Assembly (NCBI RefSeq): GCF_012848855.1
Contig: NZ_CP051630.1
Span: 1,467,501-1,531,500, forward strand
Reading direction: 5' to 3'
Origin: Pyruvatibacter mobilis
GTDB taxonomy: Bacteria > Pseudomonadota > Alphaproteobacteria > CGMCC-115125
Length of the DNA stretch: 64,000 nt
Shown here one piece after another: positions 8,696 through 16,868 of the stretch; the first letter of the stretch is position 1, and the number at the start of each line of letters is the position of its first letter. The translations under genes were made by a program, and so were the position numbers. The notes beneath the pieces were generated by a model, which saw only the letters and a program-made list of their open reading frames with translations, had not been told where the DNA came from and did not search any database.

Positions 8696-9784
8696 TCAGT
8701 TCACGACGACGCGGGCACCGTCCTGGCCTCTTGAGATGACTGATTCGAGCAGGCTGTCCGCACCGGGTGCGTTATCCACAGGCCCCACGCGGACGCGGTA
8801 CCAGGGTGTGCCATTGACGACCGTCTCCTTCACCTCGACGGGCCCCAGATCCTTGAGCTGGGTAGCGAGGCTGTTGGCATTGCTGGCACTGCGGAAGGAG
8901 CCGGCCTGGACGAAGAAATTATCCGTCACCGGTGCCATGGCGCGAGTCGGCGTTTCCGAAACCGGCGGCTGGCTTGCGGGCGCGGCCTGGGGGGCCGTGA
9001 TGGCGGAGGGCACAGAGGCGGCGGCGCTGCCCGCGCCTGCGAGCAGCGACACATCCATGGGCATGGAGGGTAATGGCGGCAGGCCTGCCGTGGCGATGCC
9101 GCTGTCGTCATTATCCTTCGGCTGGTCGTCGCGGATGGGCTGCATGGATGCGGCAGAGGCCGCGGCAACCTGGCGGGCGGCGGGCTGGGTCGCCTGAGGC
9201 TGGGACTGGGGCTGCGCCTGGGCCGTCTGCAGACCCTGCTCGCCCTTCCAGTCGGCGGCGCGGGACAAATACTGCACGCGCACCTTGGTCGTGCCTTGCT
9301 CCTTGAAGCCGAGAAGCTCTGCCGCGCGCATCGACATGTCGATCTCGCGATCATGGGCGAAAGGCCCGCGGTCATTGACGCGGACGATAAGGGAGCGGCC
9401 GTTTTCGAGATTGGTCACGCGCGCGATCACCGGCATGGGGAGCGTCGGGTGCGCGGCGGAGACCTTGTACATGTCGAAGATCTCGCCATTGGCGGTCTTC
9501 TTCTTGTGGAAGTTGGGGCCGTACCACGACGCGATGCCCACATTGTCGTAGTTCGGATCGTCCTTCGGGTAATACCACTCACCGGCGATCTTGTAGGGCG
9601 TGCCGACCTTCCAGTAACCGCCTGCCCCGGTGGGCGTTTCGCTGCGGCTCACATCCTTTAGGACGGCGCCTGCGAGCTGTGTCTCGGCGCAGCCTGCAAG
9701 CGCCAGAACCGCGGACAGCACGACCGGCAGTGCGCCGGCGCGCAGAACGGACTTCGCGCCCGTGCGTGACATCATGTGGATCAT
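8696..9784 (-). CDS. rlpA: RlpA-type septal lytic transglycosylase lipoprotein with SPOR domain
   Basis: Lipoprotein that acts on denuded glycan at division sites. The lipobox is LAGC near residue 32. The double-psi beta-barrel spans about 75-170 with the signatures GIASWYGPNFHKKKTANGE and VRVNDRGPF, including the catalytic-type Asp. A long Gln/Ala/Pro-rich linker (about 185-285) leads to a C-terminal SPOR domain beginning FFVQAGSF. The start at 9784 has GGGGA upstream at a slightly long spacing; in-frame ATGs three and four codons later are alternatives. It is the first gene of the cell-wall/replication operon, separated from the carboxypeptidase by about 275 bases in which I see no gene. 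Confidence 0.93.
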   Translation of the reverse strand: MIHMMSRTGAKSVLRAGALPVVLSAVLALAGCAETQLAGAVLKDVSRSETPTGAGGYWKVGTPYKIAGEWYYPKDDPNYDNVGIASWYGPNFHKKKTANGEIFDMYKVSAAHPTLPMPVIARVTNLENGRSLIVRVNDRGPFAHDREIDMSMRAAELLGFKEQGTTKVRVQYLSRAADWKGEQGLQTAQAQPQSQPQATQPAARQVAAASAASMQPIRDDQPKDNDDSGIATAGLPPLPSMPMDVSLLAGAGSAAASVPSAITAPQAAPASQPPVSETPTRAMAPVTDNFFVQAGSFRSASNANSLATQLKDLGPVEVKETVVNGTPWYRVRVGPVDNAPGADSLLESVISRGQDGARVVVN

Positions 9785-9876
9785 GGCTTCATTATCCCCA
9801 CCTGAACTGACCCCGAACCGTCAGGGGCGCGTGCCGCCAAGGCTGTCAGCGCGCGTCTCACCCTCATTCATTAGAA

Positions 9877-9906
9877 TACCTTCACGAAGGTAAACGAGGC
9901 GTTTAC
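9877..9906. promoter_or_regulatory. Two overlapping palindromes before the MmgE/PrpD gene
   Basis: TACCTTCACGAAGGTA (9877-9892) is a perfect inverted repeat with 7-base arms and a 2-base spacer. It runs into GTAAACGAGGCGTTTAC (9890-9906), also with perfect 7-base arms and a 3-base spacer. They lie between the divergent rlpA and MmgE/PrpD starts, the second ending six bases before the MmgE ATG. They are probably operators for an unidentified regulator, or a structure masking the ribosome site. Confidence 0.5.
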
Positions 9907-9912
9907 GATTTC

Positions 9913-11259
9913 ATGACTTCTCCCAAAGCCCATGCTGCCGACGCGGCGCCCTCCCTTACCCGCCGCCTGGTGACCCATGCCCGCGCCAAGGCATCGTCCG
10001 GTGACGATCTGGCGCTGGCGGCGCTGTTCGTCCTTGATGCGGTGGCGAATACGCTGGGCGGGCGCAACAGCGAGGCCGGGCGGCTTTTGCTGCGCTGGGC
10101 GGGCAACGGGCCGCTGGCGCCCGCAAGCCCCGCTGAGACCGGGGCCCGCGCCTTCCTGATGGGCGGGCTCACGCATATTCTTGAGACAGACGATCTGCAT
10201 CGCGCCTCGGTGGTGCATCCGGGCTGCGTGGTGGTGCCGGCGGCGTGGGCGATGGCCCTGCGTACCGGTGCCAGCGGAGCTGAGTTTCTGCGCGCGGTGC
10301 TGGAAGGCTTCGAGGTGACGACGCGGGTGGGCATGGGCGTGGGGCCCGCCCATTACCGCATCTGGCACAACACGGCGACCTGCGGTCCTTATGGCTCGGC
10401 CATGGCGGCGGCAACGCTGCTGGGGCTCGACGAGGACCAGAGTGTGCACGCGCTGGGCAATGCGGGCAGCCAGTCAGCCGGCCTGTGGGAATTTCTCGAG
10501 ACGGGCGCGATGACCAAGCATCTGCATGCGGGACATGCGGCGCAGGCAGGCGTGCAGGCGGCGGACCTGGCAGCGCTCGGCTTTACCGGGCCGCCGCGCA
10601 TTCTTGAAGGGGACAAGGGCTTCTTCGCCGCCGCCTGCCCGGATGGGAATGCGGAGCTTGTGATGTCCGGTCCCGAGGGGCCGTGGCAGCTGGCGCTGAC
10701 CTCCATGAAGCCCTGGCCCTCCTGCCGCCACACTCACCCGGCGATCGACGCGGCGCTGGACCTGTCGGCGACGCTCAAGCATATGAGCCCGGACGAGATC
10801 CATGCGGTGAAGGTGGAGACCTATCAGGCGGCGGAGGATGTGTGCGACCGGGCCCATGCCACCAGCGAGTACGAAGCCAAGTTCTCGCTGCAGCATTGCG
10901 TGGCGACGGCGCTGGAGAATGGTGAGGTGACGCTGGCGTCCTTCTCGGATGAAGCGCGGGTGAAGGCGCAGCGGCTGGCCAGCGGCATCGAGATCGCGGT
11001 GGTTGATCCCTACGCCTCCGCCTATCCGGCTGACTGGGGCAGCGCTGTGGAAGTGACGCTGACGGACGGGGCCGTGCACCGGGCCGAGCGCAGCCATGCC
11101 AAGGGCGACCCGGAGGCGCCGCTGCTGCCGCCGGATGTGGTCCGCAAGGCGGTTGATCTGATGGAGTTCGGGGGTGTGGCGTCGGCTGAGGAGCTGGCGG
11201 AAGCCATCCTCGCCCTGCCCCTGTCGGACAGGCTACCGGAGCTGCCTATCTTCGGATAG
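9913..11259 (+). CDS. MmgE/PrpD family protein
   Basis: Member of the 2-methylcitrate dehydratase/iminodisuccinate epimerase/cis-aconitate decarboxylase superfamily, 448 residues, usual length. Visible signatures are the helical N-domain with LETDDLHRASVVHPG, then FEVTTRVGMGVGPAHY, WHNTATCGPYGSAMAAA and TKHLHAGHAAQAGVQAADLA, followed by the lid domain with KPWPSCRHTHPAID. The prpB/prpC genes needed for a methylcitrate cycle are absent, so I assign only the family. No good Shine-Dalgarno sequence precedes the ATG; the space is taken by palindromes. It is divergent from rlpA and seems monocistronic. Confidence 0.88.
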   Translation: MTSPKAHAADAAPSLTRRLVTHARAKASSGDDLALAALFVLDAVANTLGGRNSEAGRLLLRWAGNGPLAPASPAETGARAFLMGGLTHILETDDLHRASVVHPGCVVVPAAWAMALRTGASGAEFLRAVLEGFEVTTRVGMGVGPAHYRIWHNTATCGPYGSAMAAATLLGLDEDQSVHALGNAGSQSAGLWEFLETGAMTKHLHAGHAAQAGVQAADLAALGFTGPPRILEGDKGFFAAACPDGNAELVMSGPEGPWQLALTSMKPWPSCRHTHPAIDAALDLSATLKHMSPDEIHAVKVETYQAAEDVCDRAHATSEYEAKFSLQHCVATALENGEVTLASFSDEARVKAQRLASGIEIAVVDPYASAYPADWGSAVEVTLTDGAVHRAERSHAKGDPEAPLLPPDVVRKAVDLMEFGGVASAEELAEAILALPLSDRLPELPIFG

Positions 11260-11303
11260 GCAATAGTTCAGCCGGGCCGCGCGCAGGCGCGGCGGGCCGG
11301 GTG

Positions 11304-11750
11304 TCAATCGCCGAGAAGCGGGAACAGGGCATAAAAGGCGATGCCCGCGCCGAGGATGAGGCTGGTGAGCACGAGCCACGGGCCCCAGTAGCCGCCGGCG
11401 TCACGGGGGGCAGTGCTGCCCCCCATGGCCGTCGCGGAAGCCGGGGCGGCGCCCACGGCCTGCGCCGCGGTGCCGTTCCGGTTACGCAGCTTGGCGCGGT
11501 TTTCCTCGTGCCACTGGCGGGCGGCATAGTCCGCCTTGTTGTCCAGATGCCACTTGGTTTCCGTCTCGCGGCCATTGCCGCCGCCGCCACCGCCGCCGCC
11601 GCCGGTGTTGTCAGGGCCACCGCTGCTGTTGCGGCGCTCGGCGCGCCGGTCGCGGTAGGAAAGCCACAGGCTGTCCAGGATAATGAGCACAAACAGGCCC
11701 CCGATCATCGTCGCCGGGATCCATGTCTGGACCAGATCGTATTCGGTCAT
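11304..11750 (-). CDS. Hypothetical two-helix membrane protein with polyglycine linker
   Basis: Small protein of 148 residues with one transmembrane helix near the N-terminus (IPATMIGGLFVLIILDSLWL) and one at the C-terminus (WGPWLVLTSLILGAGIAFYALF). Between them is a charged, soluble loop containing a run of nine glycines and a KWHLDNKADYAARQWHEENRAK segment. No family is recognised. The ATG at 11750 is preferred over an upstream start because GGGGAG stands eight bases before it. It is convergent with the MmgE/PrpD gene. Confidence 0.65.
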   Translation of the reverse strand: MTEYDLVQTWIPATMIGGLFVLIILDSLWLSYRDRRAERRNSSGGPDNTGGGGGGGGGNGRETETKWHLDNKADYAARQWHEENRAKLRNRNGTAAQAVGAAPASATAMGGSTAPRDAGGYWGPWLVLTSLILGAGIAFYALFPLLGD

Positions 11751-12083
11751 CCGAAACTCCCCTTGTGCGCCACGCAATACGCCGTGGCCGCGGCGCGGGA
11801 CATTCGTTGCCCCGCTGTTTCTTTTTCATACAGGTTCAAAGCATGAGGACCGCCCAAAAGGCAAGAGATCGCGGGAAGTTTCGTCCCATCCGCCGCCCTG
11901 CACAATCGCCCGCCCGCCGCAGCGTTAACGCGCCGGTACCCGCGCCACTGCCCCGCCACAGCTGAAAAACCGCCAGGGCCCGAGGATTCCGCGCGTGAGG
12001 ATTGTTGCGTATGCGCCACGACGCAGCTAAAGCTGTGCGCCCGGCACGGACGGCCCCTCTCACAGGAGCCCGACCGGTCCCGC
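11751..12083. other. Gene-free stretch before tRNA-Ser
   Basis: These 333 bases separate the small membrane protein from tRNA-Ser. I see no open frame with credible composition, no repeat and no clear terminator. The right end should hold the tRNA promoter, but no convincing -35/-10 pair stands out. Confidence 0.5.
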
Positions 12084-12173
12084 GGAGGGGTGGCCGAGTG
12101 GTTGAAGGCACCGGTCTTGAAAACCGGCAGGCGTGCAAGCGTCTCGTGGGTTCGAATCCCACCCCCTCCGCCA
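12084..12173 (+). tRNA. tRNA-Ser (UGA)
   Basis: A complete 90-base class II tRNA. The acceptor stem GGAGGGG pairs with CCCCUCC, followed by discriminator G and encoded CCA. The anticodon stem CCGGT/ACCGG encloses the loop CTTGAAA with anticodon TGA. A long variable arm typical of tRNA-Ser follows, then a T arm GTGGG-TTCGAAT-CCCAC. The D arm region reads TGGCCGAGTGG. It ends eight bases before the convergent LysR gene's stop, and no integrase or duplicated 3' end suggests use as an attachment site. Confidence 0.98.
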
Positions 12174-12181
12174 AGCGCTCC

Positions 12182-13093
12182 TCATACCCCCTCCTGCGCG
12201 ACAATCCCGGGCACACGCTCGCGGAGGAAGGCGGACAGGGCTTTCACGGCAGGGGGCAGGCCTCGTCTTGAGGGCATCAGCAGGCTCAGCTGGGCGTCGC
12301 CGGCGGTCCAGTCAGGCAGGACACGGACCAGTTTTCCTCGCGCTACTTCCTCCCTGCACACATAGGCGGGCAAGGCGACGATGCCCTGCCCGTCGGCTGC
12401 GCATTGCTTCAGCGTCACCATGTCGTCGCTGCACAGCAAGGGCGTGAAGGGAATGGAGACATGGGTGTCGCCTGGGCCCCGAAGCGACCAATTGCCCGTT
12501 TCCGGCCGCCAGCCGAGTTTCAGGCCGGTGTGGGTTTCAAGGTCTTCCGGCCGTGCGGGGGTTCCGGCGCTGTCGAGATAGGAGGGCCCCGCGAACAGGT
12601 GCCAGACGACCGGTGCCAGGCGGCTCTGGATCAGGCTTGACGGCGGAAGCGCGTCCGCGTGGCCCCGGATGGCCATGTCGATGCCAGCTTCGACAAGATC
12701 GACCGTCTGGTTGGTGACCTGCTGGACGATCTTCACCTTCGGGTTCGCGGCCATGAACCGCGACAGCGCCGGGCTTATGGCGAATTGTGCCACACCGACG
12801 GAGCAGGACAGGCGCACAGTGCCGGAGAGGGTGTTGGCGTGACGCCGGACCGCCGCCTCTGCCGCGGCAACTTCGTCAAGCGCTGCGCGCGCGTGGCGAT
12901 AGAAGGCGTCTCCGGCATCGGTGATGATGAACCGGCGGGATGTGCGCTGGATCAGCCTTGCACCGAGGCGATCCTCCAGCTGCCGGATATGCCTGCTGAG
13001 CCTTGATTTCGGCACGCCGAGCGCGCGGCCCGCAGGGGCAAATCCGCGCTTCTCCACCACGTGGACGAAGTAGAAATAGTCATTCAGATCCAT
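12182..13093 (-). CDS. LysR family transcriptional regulator
   Basis: 303-residue regulator. The winged helix-turn-helix lies at residues 1-60 (FVHVVEKRGFAPAGRALGVPKSRLSRHIRQLEDRLG), followed by the coiled linker and a periplasmic-binding-like effector domain from about 90. It is transcribed divergently from the pirin gene, with 110 bases between the starts that hold a perfect palindrome. That arrangement is classic for a LysR regulator controlling its neighbour. The subfamily resembles regulators paired with quinone, pirin or oxidoreductase genes, but the effector is unknown. Confidence 0.93.
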   Translation of the reverse strand: MDLNDYFYFVHVVEKRGFAPAGRALGVPKSRLSRHIRQLEDRLGARLIQRTSRRFIITDAGDAFYRHARAALDEVAAAEAAVRRHANTLSGTVRLSCSVGVAQFAISPALSRFMAANPKVKIVQQVTNQTVDLVEAGIDMAIRGHADALPPSSLIQSRLAPVVWHLFAGPSYLDSAGTPARPEDLETHTGLKLGWRPETGNWSLRGPGDTHVSIPFTPLLCSDDMVTLKQCAADGQGIVALPAYVCREEVARGKLVRVLPDWTAGDAQLSLLMPSRRGLPPAVKALSAFLRERVPGIVAQEGV

Positions 13094-13108
13094 GGCTCTG
13101 CCCCGCTA

Positions 13109-13132
13109 TTTCGTTCCATTTATAGAACGAAA
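13109..13132. promoter_or_regulatory. LysR-type operator palindrome between LysR and pirin genes
   Basis: TTTCGTTC and GAACGAAA form perfect 8-base arms around an AT-rich 8-base spacer. A related half-site, CGTTCCACTGATA, recurs about 51 bases further on (13163-13175) towards the pirin start, as expected for paired recognition and activation sites. It lies 15-40 bases upstream of the LysR start. Confidence 0.6.
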
Positions 13133-13203
13133 GTTTCCGTTTCCGCCACTTCTCCCGGTTTCCGTTCCACTGATATCTCCATTCACATCAGATGGAGGCA
13201 AAC

Positions 13204-14079
13204 ATGACCAGTCACCGCCAGACACCCGTCCCGTCCGCCCGGCCGGGCATATCCATGTCGGTCAAGGGCCAGCCCCTGAGCATGGGCCAGGGTTTTGAGG
13301 CCCTCACCTTCCGGCAGGACCGTTTTGGCGGCCTGATGGACCCGCTGGTGATGGTGGACCACTTCGTGATGACCGAGCCCACTTTCGGCGCACACCCGCA
13401 TGCGGGCCTGTCTGCCGTGTCGGTGCTGTTCGAGGACAGTGAGGGGCTGTTCCACAACCGCGACTCCCTCGGCAACGACTTCACCATTGCGCCGGGCGAC
13501 CTTTATTGGCTGAAGGCCGGGCGCGGGGCCGTGCATGACGAGACGCCGCTTCCCGGTGCGCGGATCCATGCGCTGCAGGTCTTCGTCAACCTGCCCGCGG
13601 CCCGCAAGGCGGACGCACCGGCCTCCCTTCACGTGCCTGCGGGGCAGATGCCGGTCATCGAGGGTGACGGGTATCGCGTCCGCGTCGTGCTGGGTGCGTG
13701 CAACGGAACAGAGGGGGCCGTGTCACCGGCCCTGCCAATGACCATTCTCGACATCGGGCTAACAGGTGGCGGCTCGTTTACGCACCATGTGCCCGCGTCG
13801 CAGGCCGCATGGCTGCTGGCGGTGCGCGGTGATGCCGAGGTGCACACCGGGGACACCGGCACTTTGATCCGCCAGGGCACCGCACTTGCCGTGCATGGCG
13901 GCAATGAGGCGCTGCCGATCCGTATACAGAGCGTTGCCGGGGCCCAGGTGGCCATGCTTCAGGGCGCGCCGGTGCGCGAACCGTTCGTGCACCAGGGTCC
14001 GTTCGTGATGAGCACACTGGACGAGATCGAAGCGGTGAAAGCCGCCCATGCCGCCGGCGAGCTCGGCGCGCTGGAGTGA
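13204..14079 (+). CDS. Pirin family protein
   Basis: Bicupin of the pirin family, 291 residues. The metal-binding N-terminal cupin shows DPLVMVDHF followed by FGAHPHAGLSAVSVLFEDSEG and later GRGAVHDE. The C-terminal cupin begins about residue 180. Bacterial pirins bind iron and several act as quercetin dioxygenases or as redox-responsive partners of other proteins. The ATG at 13204 has GGAGG five bases upstream and is preferred over the ATG four codons earlier, which overlaps that site. It faces away from the LysR gene and is probably its target. Confidence 0.92.
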   Translation: MTSHRQTPVPSARPGISMSVKGQPLSMGQGFEALTFRQDRFGGLMDPLVMVDHFVMTEPTFGAHPHAGLSAVSVLFEDSEGLFHNRDSLGNDFTIAPGDLYWLKAGRGAVHDETPLPGARIHALQVFVNLPAARKADAPASLHVPAGQMPVIEGDGYRVRVVLGACNGTEGAVSPALPMTILDIGLTGGGSFTHHVPASQAAWLLAVRGDAEVHTGDTGTLIRQGTALAVHGGNEALPIRIQSVAGAQVAMLQGAPVREPFVHQGPFVMSTLDEIEAVKAAHAAGELGALE

Positions 14080-14157
14080 GGTGCCGGCACCCTTGTGCCC
14101 CGACCTCAAGACTGAACTGAACCCGGTGTAGTGCCTTGGTCTAGCGGCGTTGTCCGG

Positions 14158-14880
14158 TTAGGTGCTGGCAGCTACCGGCGTCCAGGGTTTGGGCGATGCG
14201 GCGGACTGCTTGTTGAGGACGAGCAGCAGCCGTGTCTGGCCGGTACCGGCGATGGGCGGAGAGCGGTGGACGATGCCCCTGCCCGGCCCGGCGCAGCTTC
14301 CCTTGAAGACGGCAACGTCATGGATGCCGAGATGCTCGGACGGGCCCTGATAGGCTTTCTGGTCCCGCAGGGCGTCACCGGCGTAAGGCGGCGGAACCCA
14401 TTCCGTGGCCGGGCCGCGATAGGTGGTGAGCAGGCGCGCATCGACGCAATCACGGTGGAACCGCCAGCAGGCATCATGGCTGATCCGCTCCAGCCGCACA
14501 TCCACGAGATCAACCTCGGCGATGGCGGCAAAGGCCGTGGCAAGGCGGGTGATATCGGCCAGCAGCAGGTCACGCGCCCCGTCATTCGGCATCCCGCTTT
14601 CGTCAGCCTGCGCCATGACCGCGCGCGGCAGGTCAGCGAGGGGGGCCAGCACGCGGAAATGCGGCAGTTGCGACGAAGCCAGTTGCCCGAGCCAAGCCGT
14701 CAGCGCGGCCGGCTGCGCCCGCTGCCAGATCACAAGCTCCGTATCCGCCCCATTGATGGCGGCGAGCCCCTCGGCCGTGTCGCAGGTCGCAATGGTAGGA
14801 GAGCTCATGATGGGGGCACGCACGCCTGTCATGCGTGCTTCGGCCATGCTGCCATCCATCTCGGCGAGCAGGCTGCTCAC
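14158..14880 (-). CDS. DUF1826 family protein
   Basis: 240-residue protein of the DUF1826 family, recognised by its [27 protein letters not shown] core and the C-terminal [19 protein letters not shown] segment. The His and Cys residues there could bind metal, and the family typically travels with COG0523 GTPases in Zur-controlled loci. The start I prefer is a GTG at 14880: it overlaps the GTPase stop as GTGA and has GGAGAGG just before it. An ATG reading from 14901 would overlap more and lacks a ribosome site. A role in zinc-limitation physiology is inference from the neighbour. Confidence 0.82.
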   Translation of the reverse strand: MSSLLAEMDGSMAEARMTGVRAPIMSSPTIATCDTAEGLAAINGADTELVIWQRAQPAALTAWLGQLASSQLPHFRVLAPLADLPRAVMAQADESGMPNDGARDLLLADITRLATAFAAIAEVDLVDVRLERISHDACWRFHRDCVDARLLTTYRGPATEWVPPPYAGDALRDQKAYQGPSEHLGIHDVAVFKGSCAGPGRGIVHRSPPIAGTGQTRLLLVLNKQSAASPKPWTPVAAST

Positions 14881-16097
14881 GCCGCCTCTCCGGGGATCCA
14901 TTGCGGGAACGGGTCGTTGAGGGTTTTCCAGTCATCGAGCTGCATCGCCAGTGCGTCCTCCTCGCCCACCAGGCAGGCATCGAGGCGGCGGCGCAGCGCG
15001 GCTTCATCCATGCCGGTACCGATGAAGACGATTTCCTGGCGGCGGTCGCCATAGACCGGGTCCCATTTCTCGGCCAGGTGACGGCGCCATTCCGGATGAT
15101 CCGGCCACCGCTCCTTCGGCACGCTGGACCACCAGAAGCCCATGGCCTCGTGGCGCACGAGGGCGCCGGCCTGGCTCAGTTCACCCACCCATTGCGGGCG
15201 GGTCGCCAGCCAGAAGTGGCCCTTGGCGCGGATGACGCCCGGCCAGGGCGAATTGATGAAGGCGTGGAACTTCTCCGGATGGAACGGGCGGCGTGTCCGG
15301 TAGACAAAGCTGGTGACGCCATATTCATCCGCTTCGGAGTTGTGGTCGGCGAAGCCATAGAGTTCCTTAAACCACAGCGGATGCTCCTCGGCCTTGTCGT
15401 GATCGAACAGGCCGGTATCCAGCACCCGGTCGAGCGGCACGTTCGACATGCTGGTTTCGATCAGTTCCGCGTCCGGGTTCAGGGAGCGGATGATCTTGCG
15501 GGCGGCGTCCAGCTGCTGCGGTGTTGCCGCGTCGATCTTGTTGAGAATGACCACATCGGCGAACTCGATCTGATCGACCAGCAAATTGACCAAGGACCTT
15601 GTGTCCTCATCGCCCAGCGCCTCGCCGCGGTCCTTGAGGAAGTCGGTCGAGGTGTAGTCGTTGAGCAGGTTTGCCGTGTCGACGACCGTCACCATGGTGT
15701 CGAGGCGTGAGACGTCCTCGAGGCTTTCGCCTTCCTCGGTGCGGAAATTGAAGGTGGCGGCAACCGGCAGGGGTTCGGAAATGCCGGTGGATTCGATCAG
15801 CAGATAATCAAAGCGGCCATCCTCGGCGAGCTTGCGCACTTCCTGCAGGAGATCGTCGCGCAGGGTGCAGCAGATGCAGCCATTGGTCATCTCGACCAGG
15901 GACTCTTCGGTGCGGCTCAAATTCGCGCCACCATCGCGGATGAGATCGGCGTCGATGTTCACCTCGCTCATATCGTTGACGATCACCGCGACGCGCTTGC
16001 CTTCGCGGTTGTTGAGGATGTGGTTCATCAGTGTCGTCTTGCCGGCCCCGAGGAAGCCGGAAAGCACGGTAACGGGCAGACGGTCTTGGGGGGTCAT
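14877..16097 (-). CDS. COG0523 GTPase, likely zinc metallochaperone (ZigA type)
   Basis: CobW/COG0523 GTP-dependent metallochaperone of 406 residues. Walker [10 protein letters not shown] (14-22), the metal-binding CxCC motif at 74-77 (NGCICC), ESTG, and the NKID specificity motif are present. The C-terminal CobW_C domain carries His-rich and Trp-rich segments such as [10 protein letters not shown]. Zinc is the most likely metal because the gene stands behind a Zur-like box and is followed by a translationally coupled DUF1826 gene, both typical of zinc-starvation loci. Cobalamin genes are absent, which argues against a CobW role. Confidence 0.9.
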   Translation of the reverse strand: MTPQDRLPVTVLSGFLGAGKTTLMNHILNNREGKRVAVIVNDMSEVNIDADLIRDGGANLSRTEESLVEMTNGCICCTLRDDLLQEVRKLAEDGRFDYLLIESTGISEPLPVAATFNFRTEEGESLEDVSRLDTMVTVVDTANLLNDYTSTDFLKDRGEALGDEDTRSLVNLLVDQIEFADVVILNKIDAATPQQLDAARKIIRSLNPDAELIETSMSNVPLDRVLDTGLFDHDKAEEHPLWFKELYGFADHNSEADEYGVTSFVYRTRRPFHPEKFHAFINSPWPGVIRAKGHFWLATRPQWVGELSQAGALVRHEAMGFWWSSVPKERWPDHPEWRRHLAEKWDPVYGDRRQEIVFIGTGMDEAALRRRLDACLVGEEDALAMQLDDWKTLNDPFPQWIPGEAA

Positions 16098-16165
16098 GGG
16101 GAGCTGATCCTTGCCGTAAAATCCAATAGGCGCGCCCTGCGGCGTCAGCCCACCATATAATTTAT

Positions 16166-16180
16166 TGTTATAGTATTACA
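16166..16180 (-). promoter_or_regulatory. Zur-like box upstream of the COG0523 gene
   Basis: TGTTATAGTATTACA is an imperfect 15-base palindrome in an AT-rich island, about 70 bases before the GTPase start. It matches the general proteobacterial Zur pattern TGTTATAnTATAACA with one mismatch outside the centre (TTACA for TAACA gives a single asymmetric pair). AT-rich hexamers that could be a -10 lie next to it. Zur would repress the operon when zinc is plentiful. Confidence 0.6.
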
Positions 16181-16241
16181 CTATTCGTGTGCGACGCATC
16201 TTGCAAGCTGACAACAGACCTCGCCCTGTCAGGCGTGCGCG

Positions 16242-16706
16242 CTAGTTTGAGCCACCCTCGGCCGGCCGCCCGTCCGTCCGTACCAGCCGCCCATCCGGCT
16301 CCATGACAATCCCGGCATCGGGGTAGATGCAGCGATCCTGGGGGTCGCGGGTGCCGATCACCAGGAAGCGGGCCGGGGCGTCGGATCTGTTCTTCAGGCA
16401 GTGCCCATTGTCGATTCCCGCCGGGAAGACGGCGATGTCGCCGGGGTGAAGCAGGGTTTCACCCTCATTTTCGACAAGAAAAATTTCACCTTCCAGCACC
16501 ACCACCAGTTCGTCCGTCCGCTCATGCCAGTGGCGGTGGGAGGAAGCCGAGCCGGGCATCAGGGTCTCGATGGCAGCCCCGAGTTTTTCCATGCCGAACG
16601 CTGCGGAAATCGCCCGCCCCTCATACGCACCAAGCTCGCCGGCAATGCGGGTGATGGGTCCGGAACCGCTATAGGCCGGCAGGTCGGGGATGGAGATTTT
16701 CGGCAT
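16242..16706 (-). CDS. Small cupin protein
   Basis: Single-domain cupin of 154 residues. The metal motif reads HRHWHERTDELVVVLEGE, with the second half in HPGDIAVFPAGIDNGHCLKNRS, so three to four ligands are available. The N-terminus (FGMEKLGAAIETLMPGSASS) resembles cupins annotated near sugar or aromatic metabolism genes, but no substrate can be assigned. The ATG at 16706 is chosen over an upstream start because GGAGG lies six bases before it. It is divergent from the P450 with about 160 bases between. Confidence 0.85.
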   Translation of the reverse strand: MPKISIPDLPAYSGSGPITRIAGELGAYEGRAISAAFGMEKLGAAIETLMPGSASSHRHWHERTDELVVVLEGEIFLVENEGETLLHPGDIAVFPAGIDNGHCLKNRSDAPARFLVIGTRDPQDRCIYPDAGIVMEPDGRLVRTDGRPAEGGSN

Positions 16707-16868
16707 TTTTCGCCTCCGTGCCGGGTGCTGCCTAGTGGTGAAATCCGTGCCCCGCTCTGGCCGCGGGATGAGTGTGTTGCTAGCTTTTTCAGCCAGACGC
16801 TTGAGACACACGCACCCGGACAGATGGCGCCCAGCCACTTTCCGCGCAACAGACAAAGATGCAAAGAC

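Noticed and set aside
7542-9197. 551-residue plus-strand frame opposite the carboxypeptidase and rlpA
   Set aside because: It is antisense to two well-recognised genes on the other strand and shows no domain or ribosome site.
12084-12173. tRNA-Ser as an island attachment site
   Set aside because: No integrase, no repeated 3' end and no composition change follow; the next gene is a convergent LysR regulator.
16401-16868. 5' extension of the P450 reading frame to 16401
   Set aside because: It runs through the divergent cupin gene and reads non-P450 sequence; the family length fits a start near 16869.
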